Origin: Syngnathus acus
Taxonomy: Eukaryota; Chordata; Actinopteri; Syngnathiformes; Syngnathidae
Length of the DNA: 64,000 nucleotides
NCBI RefSeq assembly: GCF_901709675.1
Contig: NC_051095.1
Location: 22,602,456 to 22,666,455, forward strand
Direction of reading: 5' to 3'
Each line of letters begins with the position of its first letter. Position 1 is the stretch's first letter. The notes beneath the pieces were generated by a model. That model made no database searches, was not told where the DNA came from, and saw only the letters and a program-made list of their open reading frames with translations. Made by a program: the position numbers and the translations under genes. This document shows, in pieces, positions 1 through 12,149 of this stretch.

Positions 1-1916
1 ACAATGGGAATGAATTCGCATGTGTCATAGATATTAACTTCTAGAGATGATACACTATCAATGATCAGATTTATTCATTATACCCAATGAAATGAGCAAG
101 CCTATGTCAGTAATGTGCACAGAATGTCCACTTTTACCTTAAGTGATTTAGAACATAATTCTCCCACTTTGAGCCCTGTCTGTGCACCCACTTCCATCGA
201 CGGATCCTGAGAGAGGCTTTTGTATGAAGCACCTTTAATGGGTTTGTGAGGAATATATTGGACTTCAAGATGAGATTTGACACAGTGTGTGGATCATGCG
301 TGTACACTGTGAAGTGTGTGTGTTTTTTGGATTGTCATGTAGGGTCCTCTATTATGCCACTTTCCTACTTCTGTTACTGTGTGCACTCACACTCCAAAGC
401 CATTAGATTCTATACAAAATCCCAAAGCTGAGAACTTTGAAGCTAAAAGCAGCGCAATCAGTAGGCTGGTAGCCTGCAGAGTGCATCTCCGTACGCTTGA
501 TCTGTTTCAGGACATTTTCTGATTGGTGGTACTGATGTACTTTAATGTGAAATTTGTAGCTTTATCTGTTCTGCCAAGCCCTCACATTTCTTTTCGGACC
601 AATTCTAGAGGTGGAATATTGTACAGTTACAATACATATACACTTTCCTGACTAGGTCTACATGCCCACTGTACTGTAAACGTCACCAAAGGCATCAGCT
701 CCGTGTCTTGAAATGGTGTTTGTGCCTTCGGGGCCAGCAGAAGAAAGCTTCAACCATTCCAGCACCAATGACATAGCTGGCTGGTTCCATTTAGCATGCT
801 AGATTTAGCTTCATTAGAGAATACGTGGATGGGAAGGCACACAGAAGAAATTAAATGAGGGGTAAGATGGGGGGCTGACAGATTCTGTAGGCCAGGGGAG
901 GGGCCACTTTGCAGAATAAAACCTCATAAAGCAGTCAGATCTAAAATGACTAGCCAGCAGAAGGACATGTCGTGATGCACCCATTGGAGATAAATTAGGG
1001 TAGCAAAGAAAAAATAAAACAATTCATTAAAAAAACTTCATTCATCTTCCAAACCACATTCAATTAAAGAAAAATGTTATGTGGGTAAACTGTGGTGAAT
1101 AATAGTACACTATAAGATTCCAGCATTGCTTTTAACATGAAATAAAAAATGGCTAAATGAGAGCTGTTGGAAGCATGGAGCAGAGGGAGGTCGCATTACT
1201 GGATGTGTGGCTCTTTGAGAGAGATAATCTGTGTGACTTGTGGCAGCAGCAGCAGCATCAGCAGCAGGAGTGTAGGTTAGATGGTATCTGCACAAAGACG
1301 AATGGATTGGACAGCCTACCTCAAGGTCATCCATCTGAGAAGACACATGTTACCTATGACCTTGTCTCACACAACACTTATACCAGAATGAGGAAGGCGC
1401 ACAAATGCATCAAACTAGCCCTTTTGTGTGTGTGCCATGAACAATCAGCATGTGCCCTCATTGGGTACATCCCCTTCAGATAGAAGAATACAACACATGT
1501 TGTCAAAAGGCACCCTGGGACAAATGGCGTGAGGTCAACACACTCAGACCCAGCACTTGCCTTGGGTCAATGTCACAATAACAGCTGGTGACAAATAGGT
1601 TTCTATGGTGACCAGAGTGTCCTAGCAATTCAGAGAGGACAGACTTGGTGGTAATATCTCACAGTGCATAAAAGACTGCTGAGCTAGCCTTCGTGATGTA
1701 TCATGTGCAACCCTAACTAGTGCACAACCGTAAATGTTTGACACCAACCCTTATTGACAGTTGTTGCAGAAAAGTGTCATCCTCCAGACAATTATTAAAG
1801 CTCTTGGGATTTGTTCTTAGCTACGTGGTTCTCTTTTACCTCCTCACAGATGAATGGCCTAGTCCAAAAATTTGGTCTAATTTATTGTGCAGAACTCACA
1901 ATGTGCAACCCTGAAG

Positions 1917-1917
<1 letters not shown>
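1..1917. other. unique sequence, no gene recognised
   Basis: Ordinary AT-rich DNA. Short open frames on both strands around 1110-1483 use a CAG-rich stretch (about 1243-1268) and resemble no protein family I know. No repeat, tRNA or splice architecture stands out. Confidence 0.5.
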
Positions 1918-1964
<47 letters not shown>

Positions 1965-1983
1965 GTAAGTAGTAGTAGTAGTA
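1918..1983. repeat. (TTA)n followed by (AGT)n microsatellite
   Basis: About 15 uninterrupted TTA units are followed by five or six AGT units. The compound array forces a poly-isoleucine then serine frame, which is not a gene. Confidence 0.95.
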
Positions 1984-4405
1984 TTAAATTGGCTGTACTT
2001 GTATATCACTTTTCTACCTTTGGTACTCAAAGCACTTCACACTGCTACCTCATTCATATTAAGTTTATTGCTTGTTGAATCGAAACTCACAGAGGTAAAG
2101 GGTGCAAAATAATGTTCACAGAGCCTAAAAAAAAAATCCCCAAAATCATTTTTATACTTCCTCCAAGACCATTACAAGAACCGTTAATGGTAGACATTAT
2201 CGATCCTCTGTTCGTTAATAATTCAGCCCCAGGGCAAATTTGGTACCTGGGCTCGGTACCTATCACTAATCAAACTAGATTTTTAGCTCTTCAGTCTTAC
2301 GCACACTTGGCTGTGTCCAGCTCTGTCTCGCTTAGGTAGAGAAATCCGATTAGTACACCGACATTAGTGTTCTTGCTCTATTGTCATGGCTAGACTACAC
2401 ATTTCTAGTTAGCAATGTATCAGATGTGATAAGAAGTAGTGAAAAATAGTGGTCTTGTTTTATTGTATACTGATTGTAATGAAAGATTCAAGTTGACAGT
2501 TCTCGTACCTCGGTGCACAGGCTGATATTGAATTTCATGCTCACTGCGCATTCACCACTGCAGTATATTTCCAACTAAGGAGCTTGAGGTAATGTGGCGG
2601 TTTTATTTGTTTATAATGTTCAGGCTTTTCACAAATAGCATGTGATGCAGTCTGATAACTGAGAATAGTTACATTTAGGCAATCGACTGGGCTCGTTTCG
2701 TCATGAGCGCTACAGCTCAATTTATTTGGAATGAAGTAAAAATCCAATAGATTTTTCCAAGTGGGTAGAGGAAAACAGAGAGGCACAGAAATGTAGGGAA
2801 ATTGATAAAAAGAGGGGGTTGTGGGGGTTTGGTCATTGTGTAATTTAAAATGGATAACCTGCCTCTGGTATACTTGTGTAAATGTAAAGACTGAGCCTCC
2901 ATCTACTCGACTTAAATATGAATGACAGATCAAATATAGATGCTCGGCCACTTCCATCAGTTACTGAACCCCTTTCTGTGTTCCTTCTGTGTCTGAGTGC
3001 GTCTGCAAAGACCTCCAACTCAACCTTGTGTACGGCTCTGGCTACAGCATAAATCCTATGAAGAGCAAACAGTCCGTGATCACTTCCATTAAGAGATACG
3101 ACGACATCTGAGACAAATTCCCTAGAAAAGCTGGAGCAGTGATGAGCAGGGGGAAATTTTAGGCAGCTGAGTTGCGGTAGGTTGCCTCAGAGATGACACG
3201 CAAATGACAGTGTCTGATAAGTGAACTGGTGTGAGTCATGGCACCTCATGTGTCATGTGAATAATTATTGCATGCATGTGAGAATCTTCTTCACGACCCC
3301 ACACTCCTTGTCCTCTGCAAGCTGCTCAGCTTCTCACTCCATTTGCTGCAGACTTCAAACACATCTGCCCACAAAATTCATTTCTCTCCCTCGCTTTCTG
3401 TCTCTCTTGCACTCTCACACACGCTCCCACACATGCATGCGCGCACATGCATAAAATACACACGCACGGACACACGCACACACACTGCTACTGAGTCACA
3501 TAGCCCCTGAACTCTTATTTACAGTCTGTGACATGAGTAACAGAAGCCGCCTCTAAACAATGTCAACCGAGAGCTCCGTCTCATGTACCTAATTACACTT
3601 TGACTTTTCTCCGTTTTCACACGCCAATGTGTGCATGTGTATGTGTGAGTGTATGTAAAAAATGTGTGCAAAATGTAGCGTCCTTGCAAACTTTAGGCAA
3701 CTCAGACATTCCTTTCTATGTAGTTGAAGACACAGCACATAAAAAAGACTGAAGCCTCCAAAAAGCTCTGTGTGAAGTGAAAGATAAAAGTCAGCAAGTA
3801 GGAGAGTGGGTAGAAAGGTGGGAGGAGGGGATTGATACACCCTCCTGAGAGAGGAAGTGAGAAAATGCAGTGGGGGAAAAGTGTCCTCTCAAGGGAAAAT
3901 AATACCTCATTGATGTGACAATTTCCCCTTAACCTCAAACAATACATTTCTGAGTAAAGAGGGAGAGAAACCTGAGAGTTTTCTTGAAAAGGAAAGAAAA
4001 AAGGGTGCCTCCCAATGCCTTCTCCTCAGCCCCTTCCTTAGGTTTCCTTTTAGACTGCTTTAGCATTGTGTCAGAGGATCTTTTCACAAAAATGTAATTA
4101 AAGGGGAAGACAACCCTAAAATTGTCTTGCCAATAATATGTTGTATGTGCCGAAACATAGTCTAAACATGGCATTCGGGTGAATATTGCATTTGTGAAAT
4201 ATGAGTTAAGTAGCAAAATTCACCCATTTTTATCCATCTCAGGGGGCGGCCATTTTGCCACTTGCTGTCAATGAAAATTACATCACATTTGCCAGGTCTT
4301 AGGTCACAACCAATCACAGCTCAGCTTCAGTCAACTGGTGAGCCATGTGTGTGTGTGTGTGAATTATTGCAATAGAGTATAGTATAGTTTAGTATAGTGT
4401 GAGTA
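1984..4405. other. unique sequence with a CA-rich patch
   Basis: No gene recognised. About 3410-3485 is an impure CA/CG-rich simple repeat (cacacgctcccacacatgc type). The open frames on the minus strand at 2541-2957 and 3589-4216 show no recognisable motif. Confidence 0.45.
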
Positions 4406-5135
4406 TAGTGCCTTAAAAATATTCATACACCTTGAACATTTTCATTATTCACTTTACAATCAAAAACTTGAGTATAATTTGAATTGTAGGTATACATTTT
4501 TTTGTTTTCCAAATTTTTAAGCAAATATAAATCTGAAATGTGGTGTATATTTGCATTCAAAGCTCTGCACTCTAATACCCCTAAATAACATCCAGTGCAA
4601 TCAATTGCCTTTAGAAGTCTCCTAATTAGTAAATAGGGTGCAGTAGAGTAGATTTGTGTATAATTTACTCTCAGAGTAAATAAACTTGTTCTGTGAAGGC
4701 CTCAGCCGTTTGTTGGACAAAAACTATTGAACGACACAATCAAGAAGACCAAGGAACTCAGACAGGTCAAGGATGAAATTGTGTGGAATTTTAAAGCCAC
4801 ACAGTTTGTGCAAAAATTTGAATTTTCTTTTTAACTTTGTACATCTCAAGAAACACTTCATTATCCAAAAATCTGCAAAGTATGGCACAACTGCAAACCT
4901 ACCAAGTCATAACTACACCTAAACTGACAGAGCGAGTGAGGATAGCATTGGTCAGACAAGTCCAAAAGGCCAATTGTCACTCTTAAGAAGCTGCAGAAAT
5001 CCACAGCTCAGGTGGCAGAATATGCCCACTGGACAACTAGTCGTGCACAACACAACTCCGGGCTTTATGAGTGAGTGGCAAGAATAAAGGAATCACTGAA
5101 AGAAAGGCATATTGAGACATTTGTCAATGAAACAA
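4406..5135 (+). mobile_element. Tc1-like DNA transposon, decayed and 3'-truncated
   Basis: The left end (TAGTGCCTTAAAAATATTCA, 4406-4425) matches the terminal repeat of the Tc1-like transposons that are abundant in salmonids and other fish, where elements begin CAGTGCCTTGCAAAAGTATTC. It follows a TA, the usual Tc1/mariner target. The 5' leader, the coding start and roughly the first third of the transposase follow. The catalytic two thirds and the right terminal repeat are missing. Small indels run throughout, so this is an old dead copy. Confidence 0.85.
4740..5115 (+). pseudogene. Tc1-like transposase N-terminal remnant
   Basis: Conceptual pieces in more than one frame recall the paired-type helix-turn-helix DNA-binding half of Tc1 transposases. 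KTKELRQVKDEIV (about 4753-4791) corresponds to the first helices. KYGTTANLP (about 4877-4905) corresponds to the start of the linker. LTERVRIALVRQVQKA (about 4922-4970) corresponds to the start of the second helix-turn-helix. Frameshifts separate the pieces and the DDE catalytic domain is absent, so no active enzyme can be made. The family assignment rests on memory of fish Tc1 proteins; the match in order and spacing is good. Confidence 0.8.
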
Positions 5136-5212
5136 TGTCTATTTAATAAGACAGAATAGTAACTTCAATCTCACAATAAAAAGGTTTACATTAAGAGTTT
5201 GAAATTTTTGAC

Positions 5213-5275
5213 CAGTTCAGGGTGTAGTCTGCCTTTCACCTAAAGTCAGCTGGGATAAGCTCCAGCATTGATAAG
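5213..5275 (+). repeat. fragment of (TGGA)n-tailed retroposon
   Basis: The GTTCAGGGTGTAG...CAGCTGGGATAAGCTCCAGC segment is an eroded piece of the retroposon seen in fuller form at 34496-34840 and 51199-51532. It lacks both ends. Confidence 0.6.
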
Positions 5276-7689
5276 CTTACTGCAACTCAATCTCCTCCAT
5301 TTTGCCACATCAACCACTTTTTTTTCTCAAGTTTGTTCTGCAGTTATTCTTGAGCTGCAGAAGACACCCCAGGTGTCGAGGAACTAGACTAATCCCCTAT
5401 GAGGGAAGTTCACACGTGCACTGTTCCACATGCATGCACACACTAACAACACTGACCTTACGCTAGATGGGGCCCATGCCTTTGAAAGAGAAAAAATAAA
5501 TATTGTAGAAATAATCAAATAATACAAGTGATTCAAAATGGACTGAATCACTGTTATTTTATTCAAATTCATTTCACTGCATTACTTCAAATACTACATG
5601 AAACATTGAAAGCAGTCGGTTTGGTATAAAAGAATGCTGGGTAAAGGTGTATTTGCTCTGAAGTGCAAAACACAACAACAAATAAACACAATAGCATATC
5701 CAAGACAACAACAAAATTAAACACCAAAGAGCATAAAAATAATCCAAAAACAACAAAATACAATAGCACCCTTAAGGACTGGCTGACATTGAATTTGGCC
5801 TAGCCTGATAGGTTCCTATAATAGAAGGGAGGGCAAGCTGAGGAGTGCTGAGGCATAGAGAAGAAATGAAAATGGGACCACATGTGAGAAGTTTCGTTCC
5901 AAGAATGGTGAATTAAAAAAAAAAAAAAATCCACCGACAGCATCATTGATGAAACTAGCTATCAGCTATGAGGAACGTAATTTTGATTCCTTTGTATGTC
6001 TGGTACATGTGAAGAAATTGACATTAAAACTGACTTTACAGTATTCTTGTTTGCTTACCAAAGAAGCAACTCAAGTTTGGCACACCACATAAATACAAAG
6101 CACCCAGCTGCGACGGCAGCCACACCGAACAATGGCAAAGATGTAAGAATGTAACGAGCTATAGCAAAGCTCTTTACCAAACTAAACTCGAGCACACCTC
6201 TCATATGAGCAAGTCTGTGACCAACAGGCTAAGATAATCTTGCCAGGTGAATAGCGATGCAGGTCAATAAACATAGCTGAGGATGAGGGATTAACAGAGG
6301 TGTGTCTTTGTTACGTGCACATTTGGCTCTGTAAATGTCCAAGTTTAAAGTTAATGACATACGTATGGCATGTTATCATTCATAAAAGAATAGGTTCCCA
6401 CAGCTAGTTATATTTCAACATTTTTGATGAACAAGCACAGTGTTTAGAATTCCCTAAAGAAAAATGGCTAAAATGGTCCTTTTGAAAGTACAGCAACCTA
6501 CCTACATCTTGCATTGAAAGGTTTAGCACTCAAACGAACGAAAACTCTGCACATTCTGACGAACTTATAAACGTCTGAGCTCATTTGTATGGTCAAAAGC
6601 AAAGCACAGAACATTTTACAAGCCGAAAAATCCTACACTACTTCAGGCATTCAAGATGAAATATGACAAATACATACCAAATTGGATTAGGGTAAAATTG
6701 AGAAGCAACAATTATTGTGCTCAGGTGCAAATACAGTATGTACCTGTACAAATCCATAACAGATGTAAAGCAGGAACCACCATCAAACACATTGATACTT
6801 CATTCTTGCCAGGAAGTAAATCCAAATAAAGTGGAGGAATTTTGCATTCATATCAGGCACAAAAACACGATTACATTTTGCTGTAGTGAAGATTTATGAC
6901 CCATGCCTCCAATTGTGCGATAGAACAAACTCCTTCTGCAGCAATGTCACTTTCTGCCCACCCCCTGCTCTCACACAGATAGAAACAGTCCATCTATGTT
7001 TCAAACCCTGTGAAATATTCACGAGTACCTAAAAGAAAAAACTTTCAATACACGTAACAAGACCCCACTGCTTTTGTGGTCGCTCCCTATCTGTTGCTTA
7101 CTCTCATTTTGCTCTTCCTTCCTTCTCATGAATAATGGACACTTACAGAAGCCAATGCCTCAGATTGTTCCCGCTTTTGGATACAGCTTTGTTGCACCGA
7201 TCAAAACAGTTTTCTTAATTAGCCATGACAATCTTTGTCATGCAAATGAATGGCCACACAACGGTGACTGTTGGGAGTTCAAACTAAAGGTTGACGTTGA
7301 AAACCTGCAATCAACTTGCAAGTTCACTAACAAATTCATGCGAGGGCAGTCTTGCGTAACCATTAAAATGCAATACATAAAATCATTAGTAACTAACACA
7401 AGAACGAGCCCTTACTTCAAATAAAACAGCACCACAAAGGCATACAAAACTGAATTTTCATCGCGCAAAAAAAGTTTTCATCGTCGTTTGTGACCAGGGT
7501 TGCCAAATCCTTTTCCCCCGCATATTTAAGCCTCGTCTACAGTGTGTTTAACGTGGTTTTATTTTGAAGTGTAAGAAGAGAAAACCTGGCATCCTTGAAC
7601 AAAATTAAACTGCCGTTCAAAACCATTCAATGGCCCCAAAATGAATGCGTTCACAAAAACATCCACGGAGCAAAAATGCGCTACATTCA
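5276..7689. other. unique sequence, no gene recognised
   Basis: AT-rich, with a poly-A run near 5914-5929. The longest open frame (7074-7424, plus) has no recognisable domain and no clear splice or promoter context. Confidence 0.45.
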
Positions 7690-7950
7690 GTTCACGTTCG
7701 TGCAAAATCTGAACGAGTTCATGAACTTTCCTTCATTGAACGCATGAAGATACAACAAAGCCTGTTAAATATGGCCTGAATTTCCGCACTCCACTAACGC
7801 AGGGGCTGGGGCGTCACGGTTGAGTTGCGCATGCACGTCTCAGAACGGAAACCCCATATAATCATTTGTCCTCGATTATATGAATTTTGAGATCGTCTGG
7901 AGACAAAATTGTGATTATGATTAAAATTGGATTAATTGAGCAGCCCTATT
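7690..7950. repeat. probable old DNA-transposon ends
   Basis: AACGAGTTCATGAACTTTCC (7711-7730) and the block ending GATTAATTGAGCAGCCCTA (about 7929-7948) look like sequences that recur in fish genomes at the ends of hAT-like elements. Boundaries and target duplications are not visible, so the class is a guess. Confidence 0.35.
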
Positions 7951-9752
7951 TGATATATTTCATAATTCATACTCAATTTATTGATTTGTGTGTTGAATAA
8001 ATGAAATGTTGTGCACCCACTTGTTATTATTAGAGGGACATTTTAGCATGCAAATAAAGCACAAAACTTCGAGATATCGGCAGCGCATATCGGTCGTCGG
8101 TTGACCACTACGTGTGACAGTAATATAAAGTGAAAGTGACTACATTCTGAGATGGGAGCCTCCATTTTAGCATTTGCAAAATTAACATTTTTCACACTTT
8201 GGAGGAACAATGTTCCAAATTACTTGACTACTGCAGGTCAAAATTATTTTTATTGGATAGTGATATTGGATGTTAAATTTGCCTGAGAATCTTGGCTGAG
8301 ACGATTGCATGTTCTCCCTGTGCTTGCCAGGGATGTATGGTCAAGGAAGATTGGGGAGGCAGAGCCTCCTTGCTTGTCACTTCTGGATATGTGCCAATGT
8401 TTCCGAAGAGGACCAGAGGCAGAAGGATTGAAATATGGCAAAGTTGTTAAGAAAATACTTGCGTTGGAAAAAACTCACCCTAACCTACAACTAGATCAGG
8501 AAGGGTATGTCCTAATTTATTTACTGCCACTTCCTTGCTCACCAGGAAAATGGATGGATAGTAAAAGCGATAGTGTAAACTCCAGGTTGTATGGCTTGGT
8601 GAATGGACCTTGGGATTTATTTGCTGACAGTATAAGATGGCTTTTGTTGATGATTTGAAAGGTGAGGGGTTTTTTATGTGCTTCTTCTGCTCGCTGGCTT
8701 CCTAATGAGTATCGCATTTAATGTTTAGAAGATGCCGTTTTCGATTATGTTAAGATCTGCTTATTGTCATGTTGTATATTCATGTTTTCTGAAAACTCAG
8801 GATAATTATAATATTATTATTGGTCAACCAGTGGCCAAATTTGGACTCGTTTTACATGACGTCTTTTTATTTCCATGACAACTGTACGCCTGCATCCTCT
8901 GTTAATTCTCTTGTTCCTTTATCATGCTACTTAGGAACAAACTCATAAAAATCATTCTAATAAGTGCTCTTTTTGCTGTTTTCTTCCATCCAGCTCATTT
9001 TTCCTTTAGTCGTGTGCTGTGCTGATTTAATCACAATAGCTCAGAGACTTTTGAGCATAAAAACACAGTTTTAGCACTGCTGCCATTGTTGTACTGTTCA
9101 CCTAATGATGTTAAACGCCAATATCACCGCAAATGAAATGTTAATTTTGTCCTGAAAGTATAAATCCAAGCACGGTGCTATGTTGTACCTGTGAGTGTGA
9201 ATTGAAATAAGCTGTGTTTGCATGCTTCAGTGCCTGTTAGAATGTGCACCATCACTTGCATCCAATGTTCTTGCAGACGGTAAGCAAACACACCTCTCTG
9301 TGAACAAATCTTGTAGGCCAACAAACCAGCATTCAAATTTTGATCATGCAAAAAGAAAGACACGTTCTTGTTGTTTTGTCTCTCCATAATTGTTCACAAG
9401 TGCCAAATGTTATTGATTCATGTTACAGTATTTATCATTCAATGTTTCCTTTATAACATCTGTAAATACATAAAAAGAAAATGGATTCAACATATTGATA
9501 TTTATCTACAGGGCAAACAAGTTCCATGGTTCTCTTCCATTTAGTAGCTGGAGGAGATTTCTCCCACTAGCTGTGAAAATCAGAGAGCAGAAGATATTTT
9601 TGGTGAATACCAATGCAAGAACTAAGAACGGAGAGCCCATTTTGCAAAAATACTTCTTTTCTTTTTTTTTTTTCCATACTGCAGTTAACAGAAATGCAGT
9701 ATGTAATAAAAAAATAAAATAAAAAAATGTGCATATATGTATATATATATGT
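7951..9752. other. unique sequence, no gene recognised
   Basis: A plus-strand open frame at 8305-8658 begins in a retroposon-like phrase (gcatgttctccctgtgctt, 8307-8325) and continues into unrecognised sequence. It shows no domain. About 9720-9752 is an A-rich and (AT)n stretch. Confidence 0.4.
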
Positions 9753-10147
9753 TGTAACGTATCAGTGTCATCAGCACCATGGCCAGCTCCCCTCTCCACA
9801 CACTCCCCCCACTGTTATTTCAGCACCCTGGTCAGCTCTTTTCTCCCACCTGGCAGTGATTAGTACTATTTTGTTGTTGTTGTTATTGTTTTTGTTTAAA
9901 TAAATACACACCTGTTTCTGCTCACCGTCTGTTACCTGTTCTGACCCCCATTGCCGACCTAGCTTGGCTGTTCACCTGACTATTCCTGAGTGCTGGGTGG
10001 CCTGAGTGCGCCTGTCCCTGACCACGTCTCAGCTCTATGTCCTGTCTGCTGGTTTGCTCGCTTTGCTTCATTCCAGTCTCCAACTTCTCTTTTCCTCAAA
10101 TAAAGTAGTTTGTGTCGCACATGGTCATCCTACCCTCGTTCGTGACA
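9753..10147 (+). mobile_element. candidate solo LTR
   Basis: The segment starts TGTAACG and ends CGTGACA, so it has TG...CA ends with a near-matching inverted repeat of about 7 bp. An AATAAA polyadenylation signal lies near 10099, about 48 bp before the end, as in an R-U5 arrangement. The closing phrase (catcctaccctcgttcgtgaca) resembles LTR ends of fish Ty3/gypsy elements. No internal coding region is adjacent and I could not find a target duplication. A single LTR left by recombination is the likeliest reading. Confidence 0.45.
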
Positions 10148-11362
10148 CATTTAAAGCTGTATTAATAATGTTGGCAACAGAACAAGTTAATTTATTTTAC
10201 TTCAGATATTGAATACACATTATTTCAAGAGCTGATGCTCAATATTAAATGCCACTATATTTCACCCATGTCCTCGTTTTTAATGTGATTTATTTCACAC
10301 AGTCCAAATTAAAACTGAAATTAGCATGTACACTTGAAGCCATCAATCAGCTGACTGTTTCAGCGCACCTTTTGCTCTCCGCTACCAGTCATTTATGCCT
10401 GTTAAAACAATCATTACACTAATCTACATAACTGCTCACTGGCTGGATTTAGTGTACAAACACAGTGAACATGAATCCAGCAAATCTTGGCTTTGGTGGA
10501 AGCAAGACAAACTATGAGATTTTTGTGTTAGTCTGAAACCAAACATAAGTGTTAGGTAGGCTGTGTTTTATGTCACCTGCGAAGAGGGAGATATATGTCG
10601 AGGCTGCCCCAGGGCTACAGCTTTCTATGACACTCAGCTATGAGCACCACATGACAGAATCGGGGGGACTGGCAGAAAAGAGAATCTACTAACTCTGAGC
10701 AGAGCTTGCTTGTCGGATAGAGAAGCTGACACATAGTGTTAGAGGAGGGATTGTCACATACAAAAGCAACATCAAGATGAGAAAATGTCACAACTTCAAA
10801 TTTAATTCAAAAGAGGTGCAGTGATGAGTGTTAACTCAATCTTGTATGTTTACTCTGAGAGGTCATACATAATGAGGTGGCTGGAAGCAGTATTTATTAA
10901 TGATATGAAATGAAAGCAACATAGAAGCCTGCAGACAAAATGACTAGCAGTGAGAGACAGAAATAAAAGATACTAAATATATTCAAACTGAGATAGATGA
11001 TGCGAGACTTTGCAAAGAGAACCTTTATAGAACTCAGCATGTTACCAAAGCCACTGTTAAAATGTCAATGACAGTAGGCAGCAGAAACTGCTGGATGCAC
11101 AGTACGCTTACTGTATACGATTTCTGATAACTATGTAGTCAGACATTTTTTATAAATTTATCTTGAAAATTAAAATTATATAAAACATAAAAGAAAGCGA
11201 GTCTTGTATTAAAATATAAAATTTATGTATATAATTATTTTTGTTGTGTGGTTAGTTGTACGGTAATGAACTGTAACTCTGGGTACTGCTTCTTAGGCAA
11301 CATGGTGCATTCATACTTTCACAATGCCTTGCAAACAAGCTGTTCTGCACACGAATTATCTA
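10148..11362. other. unique sequence, no gene recognised
   Basis: AT-rich single-copy-looking DNA. No repeat, gene or structured RNA was recognised. Confidence 0.45.
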
Positions 11363-11634
11363 TCCCTCCATCCATTTTCTGAACCACTCCATCCTCACAC
11401 GGGTGTGCTGCACATAGACAGACAACCATTCACGCTCACAATCACATCAACGTGCAATTTGGAGTGTTCAGTCGGTCTACCATGCATGTCTTTGGAATGT
11501 GGGAGGAAACAGGAGTACCCGGAGGAAACCCGCGCAGGCACGAGGAGGACATGCAAACTCCACACAGAAAGGAACCCGCAACTTCTGCACTGTGAGGCAG
11601 ACATCCTGACCAGGGCACCACAGTCCCAACAATA
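11363..11634 (-). mobile_element. (TGGA)n-tailed teleost retroposon, degenerate copy
   Basis: This copy reads CCATCCATTTTCTGAACC at the left and GTGAGGCAGACATCCTGACC near the right, so its 3' (TGGA)n tail points left. The segments GTGGGAGGAAAC, GGACATGCAAACTCCACACAG and CATGCATGTCTTTGGAATGTG are diagnostic of this family. I associate the family with RTE-type (Rex3/Expander-like) retroelements of fish, but that name is from memory. No clear target duplication remains. Confidence 0.8.
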
Positions 11635-11675
11635 ATCATTTATTTGTACTAAGTTCATCTTGTTTTTCCTTTTCA

Positions 11676-11750
11676 ATTACTTCACTGGTTCTTCTATATC
11701 AAACAATTTGATATCAAATTTGTTTGATATAGAAGAACCAGTGAAGTAAT
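11676..11750. repeat. 75-bp near-perfect palindrome (hairpin)
   Basis: Two 31-bp arms (11676-11706 and 11720-11750) are exact reverse complements. The 13-bp spacer is itself almost palindromic (TTTGATATCAAA). A 12-bp direct repeat, aataatcattta, occurs at 11632-11643 and again at 11748-11759. Confidence 0.95.
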
Positions 11751-11821
11751 AATCATTTATCTTCAATTATAATTTTTATGATCGCGAGGAACCCAAATTA
11801 AAATCACAATGGAATTTTTAT

Positions 11822-12149
11822 TACCGTATATTCCGCACTATAAGGCGCACCTAAAAACCTCAAATTTTCTCAAAAGCTGACAGTGCGCCTTATAATCCGG
11901 TGCGCCTTACATATGGACCAATATGGATTCGTGGATGAGGACTAATTTATTAAAGTAAGCTGTACGTGTTTATTTTGTGTGTTGTGTGTTATTAACGTTT
12001 GAGCAACGTTGAGTTATTGATATATTGTTATTGTTTTCACTATTTCGAGTGTTACTATATTGTGATTACATTAACGTTTGAGCAACGTTGAGTTATTCAT
12101 TGTATGCGCCTTATAATCCGGTGCGCCTTATAGTGCGGAAAATACGGTA
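11822..12149. mobile_element. CCGTA-type MITE, family 1, short copy
   Basis: The ends are TA-CCGTATATTCCGCACTA and TAGTGCGGAAAATACGG-TA, an inverted repeat with TA on both sides. This is consistent with a Tc1/mariner/pogo-type insertion. Just inside the ends, GTGCGCCTTATA-like units recur at both sides (for example 11883-11894 and 12121-12132). The centre contains a direct repeat of attaacgtttgagcaacgttgagttatt (11989-12017 and 12068-12098). It has no coding capacity, so it would depend on a transposase made elsewhere. Confidence 0.85.

Noticed and set aside
8305-8658. 117-codon plus-strand frame
   Set aside because: It begins in a retroposon-like phrase, and the rest resembles no family and has no clear exon boundaries.
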